Positions 37,068 to 45,827 of a DNA stretch of 64,000 bases are shown one piece after another. Within the stretch, counting starts at the first letter, position 1, and each line of letters starts with the position of its first letter. Position numbers and translations under genes: made by a program. The DNA is from Allomuricauda sp. TY007 (GTDB lineage Bacteria > Bacteroidota > Bacteroidia > Flavobacteriales > Flavobacteriaceae), in NCBI RefSeq assembly GCF_010468565.1, contig NZ_WUEG01000003.1, positions 62,001 through 126,000 of the forward strand. The letters run 5' to 3'. Below the pieces are notes generated by a model. That model was not told where the DNA came from, made no database searches, and saw nothing but the letters and a program-made list of their open reading frames with translations.

Positions 37068-38210
37068 ATGAAAACTACCATCAGGCGTTACGATTTGGAT
37101 TGGCTACGGGTCATTGTGTTCGCGCTTTTAATATTTTATCATGTAGGAATGTTTTTTGTACCGTGGGGCTGGCATGTAAAAAACAACGAAATATACGATT
37201 GGCTTCGCTGGCCCATGTTGTTCTTGAACCAATGGCGCTTGCCCATACTTTTTGTGATATCCGGTATGGGAACCTACTACGCTTTGGGCAAAAGAAGCAT
37301 GGGCAAATTTGTGTGGGAACGTTTTCTCCGTTTGGGAATTCCCTTAGTTGTCGGTATGGTTTTGATTGTACCGCCACAAGTGTATTTTGAACGACTGGTC
37401 GAGGGTACGTTTTCAGGTTCGTACTGGGAATATTTTACCACCGTTGCTTTTGATGGCCTCTACCCCGAAGGTAATTTGAGCTGGCACCACCTTTGGTTTT
37501 TACCCTATCTCTTGGTCTTTTCGTGGGTTTTGGCACCCCTTTTCGTTTATTTAAGAAAACATAAAACCCGTTTTATTGAATGGGTCAAACATTTGATTCA
37601 AAAAACATGGGGCATTTATCTATTTGTAATACCACTTTATCTTGTTGAATCCTTGGTGGAACCCTTTTTCCCGATTACACATGCCTTGGTAGATGATTGG
37701 TTCAACTTCACATTCAGTATAATCCTGTTCTTTTATGGCTTTGTTCTAATTGCCACAGGTGATGTTTTTTGGCAAACATTGGTCAAAGTGAAGAAAAAAA
37801 CACTGACTTTAGGGGTGATGTGTTTTTTCGGTCAGGTAATTATCTGGTTGTTTTTTGAAGATGGTTACGTAATCCATTTTACGGAAGCCCTTTTAAAAGT
37901 GGTGAATATATGGTCTTGGATATTGGTACTCTTCGCGTATGCCGCCAAATACCTGAACAAGCCCAGCAAAGGAATCGCCTATGCGAACAGGGCCGTTTAT
38001 CCCTTCTACATTTTACACCAGACCATTACCGTTGGCATTGCTTACTATTTGATGAACCTGGATTGGGGATTGGCACCTAAAACATTTGTATTGGTGGTCG
38101 GGACATTTGGCATTAGTTGGCTCATCTACGACCTCATTATTTTAAGGATTCCTTTGTTGCATCCGCTATTTGGTTTAAAAGGAAAGAGCAAAAGAAAGCC
38201 TGCAGATTAA
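37068..38210 (+). CDS. Acyltransferase family 3 membrane protein
   Basis: The 380-aa protein (ATG at 37068 chosen; the frame is open from a TTG at 37026) has about ten hydrophobic segments. It shows the family's N-terminal signature RRYDLDWLRVIVFALLIFYHVG, the conserved Arg-Tyr-Asp and His-Val-Gly, and a later SWHHLWFLPYLL. Acyltransferase 3 (OafB/MdoC-type) proteins move acyl groups onto surface sugars or other periplasmic acceptors. No glycan gene lies next to it, so the acceptor is unknown. Membrane topology and family are firm. Confidence 0.85.
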   Translation: MKTTIRRYDLDWLRVIVFALLIFYHVGMFFVPWGWHVKNNEIYDWLRWPMLFLNQWRLPILFVISGMGTYYALGKRSMGKFVWERFLRLGIPLVVGMVLIVPPQVYFERLVEGTFSGSYWEYFTTVAFDGLYPEGNLSWHHLWFLPYLLVFSWVLAPLFVYLRKHKTRFIEWVKHLIQKTWGIYLFVIPLYLVESLVEPFFPITHALVDDWFNFTFSIILFFYGFVLIATGDVFWQTLVKVKKKTLTLGVMCFFGQVIIWLFFEDGYVIHFTEALLKVVNIWSWILVLFAYAAKYLNKPSKGIAYANRAVYPFYILHQTITVGIAYYLMNLDWGLAPKTFVLVVGTFGISWLIYDLIILRIPLLHPLFGLKGKSKRKPAD

Positions 38211-38258
38211 CGATTTAACTTCAATTTATAATGCTGATGGCAAGGTATTTGCTAAATT

Positions 38259-38266
38259 TATATTTG
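38259..38266 (+). promoter_or_regulatory. -7 element TATATTTG before 38286
   Basis: This is a perfect TAnnTTTG match, 19 bases before the ATG at 38286, giving a short leader. No convincing TTTG is seen 19-22 bases upstream. Confidence 0.5.
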
Positions 38267-38285
38267 GATTATTGCCTTTGTTGCC

Positions 38286-38948
38286 ATGAAAAAGAGAATT
38301 TTTGTTTTATTTGGGGTCATTCTTTTCACCTTGCCCATGTTCGCACAGGGCGACTTGCCCACCACGCGACCATTGAAGATTGGCGACAACAATAAGCTCG
38401 ATGTAAAAGCAAGCAACCAAGGTACTTTACTTCGTATGCCTTCGGTACTGGATGAAAACCTAACCTCCAAAAATGAAAAACCCGGCGTCAAAATGTTGCC
38501 GGACAGGGAACTTTTGCAAGCGGGTCACGATATGGTAATCGACCCTAAAGTGATGGAAAAAAGGGAAAAAGGTGCCAACGAACATTTTGGCGATCAATAT
38601 TTGGGCGACTTCAAAACCACTGCTAAATTTGTGGGCATCGTTGCAAGGGACCACGAATATGTGGATGGCGACCGCATCAAAATTTATGTAAATGGAGAAG
38701 CCGTAGAATACAATATGCTCTTATCGGGCTCCTACAAAGGCATCAACTTGGATTTAGTGGAAGGCTTTAACCGTGTAGAGTTTGAAGCCCTCAACCAAGG
38801 GTCTTCAGGTCCAAACACAGCACAAGTGGTGGTAACAGATGATAAAGGTGTGGTTATCCACAACAACCGCTGGAACCTTTCCACTGGTTCCAAAGCCAGT
38901 CTCATTATTGTTAAGGAAGAGGACAGCGGTATAGAAAAGAGCAATTAA
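38286..38948 (+). CDS. Secreted protein of unknown function
   Basis: The 220-aa product has a signal peptide (VILFTLPMFAQ, cut near residue 21). The mature part is polar, with a predicted beta-rich C-terminal half (KFVGIVARDHEYVDGDRIKI, YVNGEAVEYNMLLSGSYKGI and VEFEALNQGSSGPNTAQVVV, all adjacent) ending in SLIIVKEED. This resembles an Ig-like or beta-sandwich fold, but I do not recognise the family. No enzyme motif or sorting domain is seen. It has its own promoter-like site and ends 9 bases before the convergent acylase gene. Confidence 0.7.
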   Translation: MKKRIFVLFGVILFTLPMFAQGDLPTTRPLKIGDNNKLDVKASNQGTLLRMPSVLDENLTSKNEKPGVKMLPDRELLQAGHDMVIDPKVMEKREKGANEHFGDQYLGDFKTTAKFVGIVARDHEYVDGDRIKIYVNGEAVEYNMLLSGSYKGINLDLVEGFNRVEFEALNQGSSGPNTAQVVVTDDKGVVIHNNRWNLSTGSKASLIIVKEEDSGIEKSN

Positions 38949-38956
38949 AACTTCCC

Positions 38957-41125
38957 TTAATATTTCTCTCCGGGCGAATATGTCACTTTCGCGCGTTTTA
39001 GCACATCCTCTTTGTAATACGCGGCATCTTTAAATTCCATATCGGCGTAGCGTTGTGCCTGGTCATTAAAATGTGGTGACTCAGGGTCTCCGCTCTGTCC
39101 ACCCGCTAGCATCGTCTTGGCCTTTACTTTATCACCAAATTCCACTGCTGCTACAAAACTGTTGCCACGGGTACCATAAATCTTTTTGGTATTGTTATCG
39201 TACCGTGCACCATAAGCCGCGAGTGCGCCCCATCGTCCACTTGCAAAACCAATAGGAATGCTAGGTTTTTCATCATCAAAAGCTTGGCGAATATCCCCAT
39301 TTAAACGTTGGTAGCGGTTTACTTCGCCCCAAGGCATTTTCCATGTTCCGAAATCGGTTTCCAATCTATCCAATGTTTCTTTTAGAAAGCTTAATTTTTT
39401 CTGATTGTCCCAAGCATCTCCCCAATATGCTACCCATTGCATGGAATACATCCCTTCAGGTCTTTCTGCTTTTGAATAACATAAAGTGCCATAATAATGC
39501 GCCAAGGTCATGGCAATGGATTCTTTTGATGTTGTATAATCCCAGTTCCGTAAAACTTCAATGGCTTCTTTTAATTCAGGGGTTGGATTTGCATCATACG
39601 CTCTCACCAACCCGGGAATCAATGCCTCAAAAGCGGGCAAATAAGAATCATGGGCCAGTTCTATAAGTCCATCCAAGGTGTAACCACTTCTTCCCGTTAA
39701 CAATTTGATGGCATGTACCCCCCTAAAGTTTTCTTGGTCTCGCGACATGTATTTTGGGTAATCTTTCCGTTTAGGGCTATATTCCAAAGCCGAAGTGTAC
39801 GGGGTTGAGTTACAATTTTGAATCCAGCCATTTTCTGGGTTCAGCACCAAAATATTCTCGTCCACGGTGTGCAATCCTTGCCAATCCGTTTTGGGGTTGC
39901 TCCCATCCACGGGTTCGGTATAATCAAATATAGTGTCTCGTTTTGGCACAAAATTTCCGTGGAAATAGGCAATGTTTCCTTCGGCATCTGCATACACGGT
40001 ATTGTTGGATGAATTGGTTCGAATATCCATCATCTCCCTAAAAACAACATAACCATCCTGTTTGGTTCGGATATAGGATTGTTCCAATGCCTTTATGGGT
40101 TCCCACATCATAGCCGAAGCCGTCCATTGGTCATCTACCTGATGGGTGATCGGTCCGTGATGTGTTCTGTACATCGGGAAGGTTTTCTCTTTTAGACTTT
40201 CGCCATCTTTGTACTTCAAGGTTACTTTGCTGGAATCCACGGGGCGCAATTCCTCTCCATATTGATAAAATAGTTTTCCATCATTTTTAACAATGGTCTC
40301 CTTGAACTCATCCATCACATCGGTATAGGTTGATGTATGCATCCACCCCGTTTTTTCGTTGAAGCCCTGATACACAAAAAACTGACCCCAAGTGACGGCG
40401 CCGTATGCATTCAACCCTTCTTCGCTCACCACATGCACCTCTCCTCTAAAATAAAATGAGGTGTGCGGATTGATCAAAAGCATAGCATTACCTGACTCGG
40501 TCAAATCCCCTGAAATGGCAATTCCATTGGAGCCTTGTGGTTCGGCCATTTCCTCTTCCTTCTTGAGTTGAAGGGCTTCCATTTTGGGCAATTCCATCCC
40601 GCTTTCGTAAAAACTTCTGATTTTTCGCGTGGAAATACGCTCAATATCCCCTCCTATGGAACCTTCACTAAAATACATGGACATCCAGGGTTCAAAACGG
40701 GTCAAAAGTTTGGGTTTCACCTCGGGATGGGTGTGTAGATAATAATTGATGCCATCCGCAAAGGCATCACAAAGTTCTTTTAACCATTCTGGACTTTTTT
40801 CATAATTGGCCTTGGCCTCTTCTTCCGTCATAAACAGTTTTGCGCGCAAATCACTATACAGCGCATCTTCTCCTTCAACTTCGGCCAAACGACCTGTGGC
40901 CCAGATATAATTTTGCTCTACACGGTTAAAATCATCCTCGCATTGAGCATACAACAATCCAAAAACAGCATCAGCATCGGTTTTTCCGTAAATGTGCGGC
41001 ACTCCAAAATCATCTCGGATAATTGTTATGTTTTCAGCCTGTGCTTCCCATTTTTCAACTTCGGATCGAGGGTGTTCGGAACAGGATAAAAACAATAAAA
41101 GTATGGCAAGGATTGTAATTCTCAT
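38957..41125 (-). CDS. Penicillin/acyl-homoserine-lactone acylase family (Ntn hydrolase) lipoprotein
   Basis: The start is set at the ATG at 41123-41125, which begins a lipoprotein leader (LLFLSC); this gives 722 aa. The chain has the S45 acylase order: an alpha part opening with IIRDDFGVPHIYG, then QGSNGIAISG where Ser199 would become the N-terminal catalytic serine after self-cleavage, and a beta part with NPHTSFYF, WNPHLP-like segments and the ISRDQENF/RSGYTL region. Such enzymes hydrolyse amide bonds in beta-lactams, acyl-homoserine lactones or acylated lipopeptides; the substrate is not readable. It stands next to the TPM gene on the same strand (51-base gap). Confidence 0.88.
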   Translation of the reverse strand: MRITILAILLLFLSCSEHPRSEVEKWEAQAENITIIRDDFGVPHIYGKTDADAVFGLLYAQCEDDFNRVEQNYIWATGRLAEVEGEDALYSDLRAKLFMTEEEAKANYEKSPEWLKELCDAFADGINYYLHTHPEVKPKLLTRFEPWMSMYFSEGSIGGDIERISTRKIRSFYESGMELPKMEALQLKKEEEMAEPQGSNGIAISGDLTESGNAMLLINPHTSFYFRGEVHVVSEEGLNAYGAVTWGQFFVYQGFNEKTGWMHTSTYTDVMDEFKETIVKNDGKLFYQYGEELRPVDSSKVTLKYKDGESLKEKTFPMYRTHHGPITHQVDDQWTASAMMWEPIKALEQSYIRTKQDGYVVFREMMDIRTNSSNNTVYADAEGNIAYFHGNFVPKRDTIFDYTEPVDGSNPKTDWQGLHTVDENILVLNPENGWIQNCNSTPYTSALEYSPKRKDYPKYMSRDQENFRGVHAIKLLTGRSGYTLDGLIELAHDSYLPAFEALIPGLVRAYDANPTPELKEAIEVLRNWDYTTSKESIAMTLAHYYGTLCYSKAERPEGMYSMQWVAYWGDAWDNQKKLSFLKETLDRLETDFGTWKMPWGEVNRYQRLNGDIRQAFDDEKPSIPIGFASGRWGALAAYGARYDNNTKKIYGTRGNSFVAAVEFGDKVKAKTMLAGGQSGDPESPHFNDQAQRYADMEFKDAAYYKEDVLKRAKVTYSPGEKY

Positions 41126-41176
41126 CTCGGGGATTGGTTTAGTTGGTTTTGTGAAAATACGGCAAATCAAAAACAT

Positions 41177-42214
41177 TTACCAACTTCCGCTGGCTCCACC
41201 ACCACCAGAACTTCCTCCACCACCGGAAAAACTACTGGACGAACCTCCACTAGAACTTGAACCGAAGGAATGGCTCCCTGAGGATGAAAAGGTCTTGCTC
41301 ATATAATCTTTATCGGATTTAAAAAATGATAGTTTAAAATCTTCGTTGCCTTTTTTCCTGATTTTTATTATGACCAATATGATGGTTAGACAAACAAAAG
41401 CGGCAAAAACAAAGAGCACCCAAGTAAAATCTTTGACCAATCCACTAAACAAGTCATCAAAACCAAGCAATAGTGCCATAAAAAATAGTGGCATTCCTAT
41501 AAAAACCAATCCAAAAATTAGGGGAAGCATCATAAAAGCGGCCATTAATATACCTTTAACTACCGCTAACTTTCCTATAAACATACCACGTATGATCTCG
41601 ATAAGAGTGGAGTAGCCCTTATAAAGAACAAATCCTCCCGCTGCAATAAACATCAATAAAAACAAGCCTATTACCACCAACATCCACCATGGCATTTCGT
41701 TTTCCTTCTCAATCTCCTTTTTAAACTCTTTCAAGGCTTCTGGATTGTTCAAAAATTCAATGATTTGGTCCGTGGCACCATCCAATCCGCTGAAGTAATC
41801 TTCTTCCTTAAATCTGGGAATCATGGTATTTCGGATAATCCGAGAAGCGACAGCATCTGTTATATAAGGTTCCAGACCGTACCCGACCTCAATGCGGACT
41901 TCCCTATCCAATTTTGAAAAAAGGATAAGAATACCATTGTCCTTCCCTTCCTGCCCCAATTTATTTTGGTTGAAGACCTCAAGGGCGTACTGTTCAATGG
42001 TTTCGTTACCCAACTCATCTATCGTCAAAACCACCAATTGGTTGGTAGTCTCCGATTCAAATTGATAAAGTTTGGTTCGAAACGCCTCAAGTTGTGGCTG
42101 GGTAAATATCTTGGCATTGTCCGTAACAATTTCAGTCAATTTTGGATATTCCCTTTGGGCAAAGCACATGGAGAAAATCAAAAACAAAAGACCGAACAAT
42201 TTCGCTTTTAGCAT
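41177..42214 (-). CDS. TPM-domain membrane protein with Gly/Ser-rich tail
   Basis: The 345-aa protein has a signal peptide (FSMCFAQ), a TPM domain at about residues 25-150 (VTDNAKIFTQPQLEAFRTKL, LVVLTIDELG, EVRIEVGYGLEPYITDAVA), several membrane segments between 170 and 290, and a C-terminal tail of about 35 residues made almost only of Ser and Gly and ending GASGSW. This is the YgcG-type arrangement. TPM proteins have phosphatase-like activity in plant relatives and roles in respiratory or photosystem quality control; the bacterial function is unclear. The low-complexity tail explains the ccaccaccag repeats near 41190-41240. Confidence 0.85.
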   Translation of the reverse strand: MLKAKLFGLLFLIFSMCFAQREYPKLTEIVTDNAKIFTQPQLEAFRTKLYQFESETTNQLVVLTIDELGNETIEQYALEVFNQNKLGQEGKDNGILILFSKLDREVRIEVGYGLEPYITDAVASRIIRNTMIPRFKEEDYFSGLDGATDQIIEFLNNPEALKEFKKEIEKENEMPWWMLVVIGLFLLMFIAAGGFVLYKGYSTLIEIIRGMFIGKLAVVKGILMAAFMMLPLIFGLVFIGMPLFFMALLLGFDDLFSGLVKDFTWVLFVFAAFVCLTIILVIIKIRKKGNEDFKLSFFKSDKDYMSKTFSSSGSHSFGSSSSGGSSSSFSGGGGSSGGGGASGSW

Positions 42215-42333
42215 AATCCTTTCAAAATTTGAGCATTTAAATATAGCATTTGTAATCTTGCCAAGTACAGAAGCTCTTCAATTAGGTGTCCTCTTAAATT
42301 GCCGTAACTTGCAACTTCTTTTGAAAAATTGTT

Positions 42334-44070
42334 ATGCCAGAAAAAAAAGTTAGCATCCTCACCGCTTTTAAAACCATTATTTGGCCAAAACGTAAACTCG
42401 TTTTTTTGGGTCTATTTCTGATTGCCATTAGCAAAGCTGCCAGTTTTGTTGCGCCCATTGCTTCCAAATACCTTATAGACGATGTTATCGTTAATAAGGA
42501 CGTGGATATGCTCAAATATTTGGTCGCTGGAGTAATGTTGGCCATTCTTGTACAGGCGGTCACCTCCTTCTTATTGACCAAGATTTTAAGCGTACAGGCC
42601 CAATATTTAATTTCTGAACTTAGGGCACAGGTCCAAAAAAAAGTGCTTGCCCTTCCCGTGCGCTTTTTCGACAATGCCAAGTCGGGAGCCTTGGTTTCCC
42701 GAATTATGTCGGATGTTGAGGGAGTCCGAAATTTAATCGGCACTGGGCTGGTGCAACTGGTGGGAGGAATTATTACTGCGGTTGTTTCCTTGACTTTGCT
42801 TATGGATATCAGCGTTTTTATGACGCTTTTCACCTTTATTCCATTGACCATTTTTGCCATAATTGCCTTAAAGGCCTTTAAGATAATTCGGCCCATTTTT
42901 AGGAATCGGGGTAAAATAAATGCCGAGGTAAAAGGTAGATTGACGGAGACTTTGGGAGGCATACGTGTTATAAAAGGGTTTAATGCCGAAAAACAGGAAG
43001 AAGAAGTGTTTGAAGTAGGTGTGGAACGCTTATACGAAAATGTAAAAAAGAGTCTCACCACTACCGCTTTTATGACGAGTTCGTCCACCTTTTTGCTAGG
43101 GGTAGCGACCACAAGTGTAATGGGTTTTGGCGGGTATAAAATTATCCACGATACCCTTACCGTAGGTGAATTTGTGGAGTTTACCGTGTTATTGGGGCTT
43201 ATGATTGCCCCGATCGTGCAAATGAGCAGTGTTGGGAGTCAATTAACGGAAGCTTTGGCGGGTCTGGACCGCACCGAAGAATTAATGAATTTAAACGAAG
43301 AGTCGGACGAGGAAAACCGTACCATTTTATTGGACGAAGTAGTTGGAAGTATGTCTTTCTCCAATGTCTCTTTTTCTTATGAGGAAGACAAGCAAGTATT
43401 GCACAACATTAGTTTTGATGTAGCACCTGGGCAGGTTATCGCTCTGGTGGGGAGTTCTGGTTCGGGAAAATCAACGATTGCCGGTTTGGCTGCCAGTTTT
43501 TTAAATCCCGATTCGGGGACCATTACCATTGATGGGCATGATCTCTCCAAAGTGAATTTGAACAGTTTTAGACAACATTTGGGCGTGGTGCTGCAAGATG
43601 ATTTCTTGTTTGAAGGCACTATTCGCGAAAACATACTTTTTCCACGACCCGATGCCAGTGAGGAGAAATTGCTCGAAGCTGTAAAGGCGGCCTACGTAAA
43701 TGAATTTACCGACCGTTTTGACAAAGGTTTGGATACCTTGATCGGGGAACGTGGCGTTAAACTTTCGGGAGGACAACGCCAGCGTATTGCCATTGCAAGA
43801 GCTATTTTGGCAAATCCAAAGATTTTGATTTTGGACGAGGCCACCTCAAGTTTGGACACGGAATCCGAGGCACTTATCCAAAAAAGTTTGGGGGAACTTA
43901 CCAAGGGTAGGACCACTTTTGTGATAGCTCACCGATTGAGCACCATCCGCAAGGCGGACCAAATTTTAGTGATTGAAAACGGCCATATTCTGGAACAGGG
44001 CACACACGAAAAATTGATTGCTTCCGAAGGAAGATATTACAACCTGTTTACTTACCAAGCGAGAATCTAA
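42334..44070 (+). CDS. ABC transporter, fused permease/ATPase (exporter type)
   Basis: The 578-aa half-transporter has six membrane segments in residues 20-300 and a C-terminal ATPase domain with Walker A (GSSGSGKST, Lys379), the signature LSGGQRQR, Walker B (ILILDEATSSLD) and the switch His in IAHRLS. This is a typical MsbA/LmrA-like exporter that acts as a homodimer in the inner membrane. Substrates may be lipids, peptides or drugs; nothing here narrows it. The stop overlaps by four bases with the stop of the convergent ferredoxin gene. Confidence 0.93.
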   Translation: MPEKKVSILTAFKTIIWPKRKLVFLGLFLIAISKAASFVAPIASKYLIDDVIVNKDVDMLKYLVAGVMLAILVQAVTSFLLTKILSVQAQYLISELRAQVQKKVLALPVRFFDNAKSGALVSRIMSDVEGVRNLIGTGLVQLVGGIITAVVSLTLLMDISVFMTLFTFIPLTIFAIIALKAFKIIRPIFRNRGKINAEVKGRLTETLGGIRVIKGFNAEKQEEEVFEVGVERLYENVKKSLTTTAFMTSSSTFLLGVATTSVMGFGGYKIIHDTLTVGEFVEFTVLLGLMIAPIVQMSSVGSQLTEALAGLDRTEELMNLNEESDEENRTILLDEVVGSMSFSNVSFSYEEDKQVLHNISFDVAPGQVIALVGSSGSGKSTIAGLAASFLNPDSGTITIDGHDLSKVNLNSFRQHLGVVLQDDFLFEGTIRENILFPRPDASEEKLLEAVKAAYVNEFTDRFDKGLDTLIGERGVKLSGGQRQRIAIARAILANPKILILDEATSSLDTESEALIQKSLGELTKGRTTFVIAHRLSTIRKADQILVIENGHILEQGTHEKLIASEGRYYNLFTYQARI

Positions 44071-44399
44071 GCCTCTTCCGGGGCCAACTCCACCTCTAGG
44101 CCATCCAAATCCTCGGTAATATGGATTTGGCAACCCAAACGGCTGTTATCCTTTACAAAAAAGGCTTCGGCCAGCATGGCTTCTTCATCATCCGACTTTT
44201 CGGGTAATTGATGATTGGATTTTACGTAGCATTGGCAAGAAGCGCACATGGCCATACCGCCACAAATCCCAATGGTTCCCTCCGGGGCAAGTTCATAGGA
44301 ACGCACTACCTCCATCAGGTTCATATTCATATCGGTCGGGGCGTCTACCTCGTGTAGTTCGCCGTCTCGGTCTATAATCTTTAACTTGATATCGCTCAT
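44067..44399 (-). CDS. 2Fe-2S ferredoxin
   Basis: The start ATG at 44397-44399 gives a 110-aa protein beginning MSDIKLKIID. The adrenodoxin-type cluster site is complete: CGGMAMCASCQC supplies the C-x5-C-x2-C triplet and LGCQIH the fourth Cys. It carries one electron to redox partners in the cytoplasm. The gene lies 54 bases behind a ferredoxin-NADP reductase gene on the same strand, which makes that enzyme its likely partner. The protein is a little longer at the C-terminus than plant-type ferredoxins, as in bacterial adrenodoxins. Confidence 0.92.
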   Translation of the reverse strand: MSDIKLKIIDRDGELHEVDAPTDMNMNLMEVVRSYELAPEGTIGICGGMAMCASCQCYVKSNHQLPEKSDDEEAMLAEAFFVKDNSRLGCQIHITEDLDGLEVELAPEEA

Positions 44400-44453
44400 A
44401 ATCTTTCTAGAGATACTTCCTAAAGTCCTCAAGGGGACAGTTTCACTTAATAA

Positions 44454-45512
44454 TCAATCTATTGCCTTAACTACTGCTTTTGGTGCTTCTTTTTTACTTC
44501 CGTCAAATCCTGTAACGCCACCAACGGTGGTATATTTCATTACGTATTTCTTATCTGGATATATCTTTTGATAGGCACTTTGGCACATCAATGTAGCTTC
44601 ATGGAAACCGCACAGGATCAGTTTTAATTTGCCTGGATAAGTGTTGACATCACCAATGGCATAAATACCGGGAATGTTGGTCTGGTAATCCAAGGAATTA
44701 TTCACCTTGATGGCATTTTTTTCTATCTCCAATCCCCAGTTGGAAATTGGACCCAACTTTGGAGACAATCCGAACAACGGGATAAAATCATCAATCTCCA
44801 CATCGGTTTCTTCAGAGGTAGATGTGTTTTTTACGGTCACTTTCTCCAGGTAATCTTTCCCTTTTAGAGCTACTACCTCGGCGGGGGTCATCAAATTGAT
44901 TTTTCCCTCATTTTTGAGCTGTTGTACCTTCTCAACGGAATCCAAAGCACCTCTAAATTCATTTCTGCGGTGTACCAAGGTTACTTCTTTGGCAATATCG
45001 GCCAAAAAGATGGACCAGTCCAAAGCGGAATCGCCTCCACCGGCAATCAACACTTTTTTGCCTCGGTATATTTCGGGCTCTTTGATCATGTAAGCCACGC
45101 CATTATCTTCATACTTCTCCAAGTTTTCCAACAACGGTTTTCTTGGCTCAAAACTACCAAGTCCACCTGCAATGGCTACTACGGGAGCGTGATGTTTGGT
45201 TCCTTTGTTTGTTGTTACTATAAAGGAGCCATCATCCAGTTTTTCAATGGTCTCTGCCCGCTCTCCCAAGGTAAAACCCGGCTGGAACGGTTTGATTTGT
45301 TCCATTAGATTATCCACCAAATCGCCCGCCAGTACTTCAGGGAATCCAGGAATGTCGTAAATGGGTTTTTTGGGGTATATTTCTGCACATTGACCACCAG
45401 CTTGTGGCAATGCATCTATTAAATGACATTTGAGTTGTAAAAGGCCTGCTTCAAAAACAGCAAAGAGACCCGTAGGTCCCGCTCCAATTATCAGAATATC
45501 TGTTTTGATCAT
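44454..45512 (-). CDS. Ferredoxin-NADP+ reductase (thioredoxin-reductase-like type)
   Basis: The 352-aa flavoprotein has the FAD motif IIGAGPTGLFA at residues 6-16, GGQCAEIYPKKPIYDIPG, and the NADPH-binding IAGGGDSALDWS. It lacks the CxxC redox pair of true thioredoxin reductase, which marks the FNR group found in Bacillus and Bacteroidota. It passes electrons between NADPH and ferredoxin. With the downstream ferredoxin gene it forms an operon-like pair. The TLVHRRNEFRG segment is the NADPH 2'-phosphate contact region in this family. Confidence 0.92.
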   Translation of the reverse strand: MIKTDILIIGAGPTGLFAVFEAGLLQLKCHLIDALPQAGGQCAEIYPKKPIYDIPGFPEVLAGDLVDNLMEQIKPFQPGFTLGERAETIEKLDDGSFIVTTNKGTKHHAPVVAIAGGLGSFEPRKPLLENLEKYEDNGVAYMIKEPEIYRGKKVLIAGGGDSALDWSIFLADIAKEVTLVHRRNEFRGALDSVEKVQQLKNEGKINLMTPAEVVALKGKDYLEKVTVKNTSTSEETDVEIDDFIPLFGLSPKLGPISNWGLEIEKNAIKVNNSLDYQTNIPGIYAIGDVNTYPGKLKLILCGFHEATLMCQSAYQKIYPDKKYVMKYTTVGGVTGFDGSKKEAPKAVVKAID

Positions 45513-45575
45513 ATATTAGGGGTTTTGGCATGCAACTTAGTACTTGCCTAAAAAAAGATTTATGATAATAATCAG

Positions 45576-45827
45576 TTAGCTGATATTGATTACCTCTTCA
45601 ATTTGGGGTGCATACTTTTTAATGGTCATTTCTACGCCACTCTTCAGTGTCATTTGGTTCACGGTACAACCAATACAGTTGCCTTCCAAACGCACTTTTA
45701 CGGTATTGTCTTCAATGGAAATCAAAGTAATATCTCCCCCATCGCTCTGTAAAAACGGACGTATCTCTTCCAACGCCTTTTCTACATTGCTCCTTGTTTC
45801 TTCTGATGTCATTGTTGTCATGGTCAT
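45576..45827 (-). CDS. NifU-like iron-sulfur scaffold protein
   Basis: The 83-aa protein is a stand-alone NifU C-terminal domain with the CIGC cluster-binding pair at about residues 52-55 and the SDGGDI motif. It starts at an ATG that overlaps the stop of mrp (ATGA), with further in-frame ATGs at 45821 and 45812; the last would give MTSEETRS, so the exact N-terminus is uncertain. Family knowledge says such proteins hold a 4Fe-4S cluster for transfer to apo-proteins. The coupling with the Mrp ATPase supports a joint Fe-S carrier role. Confidence 0.9.
   Translation of the reverse strand: MTMTTMTSEETRSNVEKALEEIRPFLQSDGGDITLISIEDNTVKVRLEGNCIGCTVNQMTLKSGVEMTIKKYAPQIEEVINIS

Noticed and set aside
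42294..43112. A 272-codon open frame antisense to the ABC exporter
   Set aside because: Its composition is that of the complement of a membrane domain (many Ser, Thr, Lys), and the forward gene is unambiguous.
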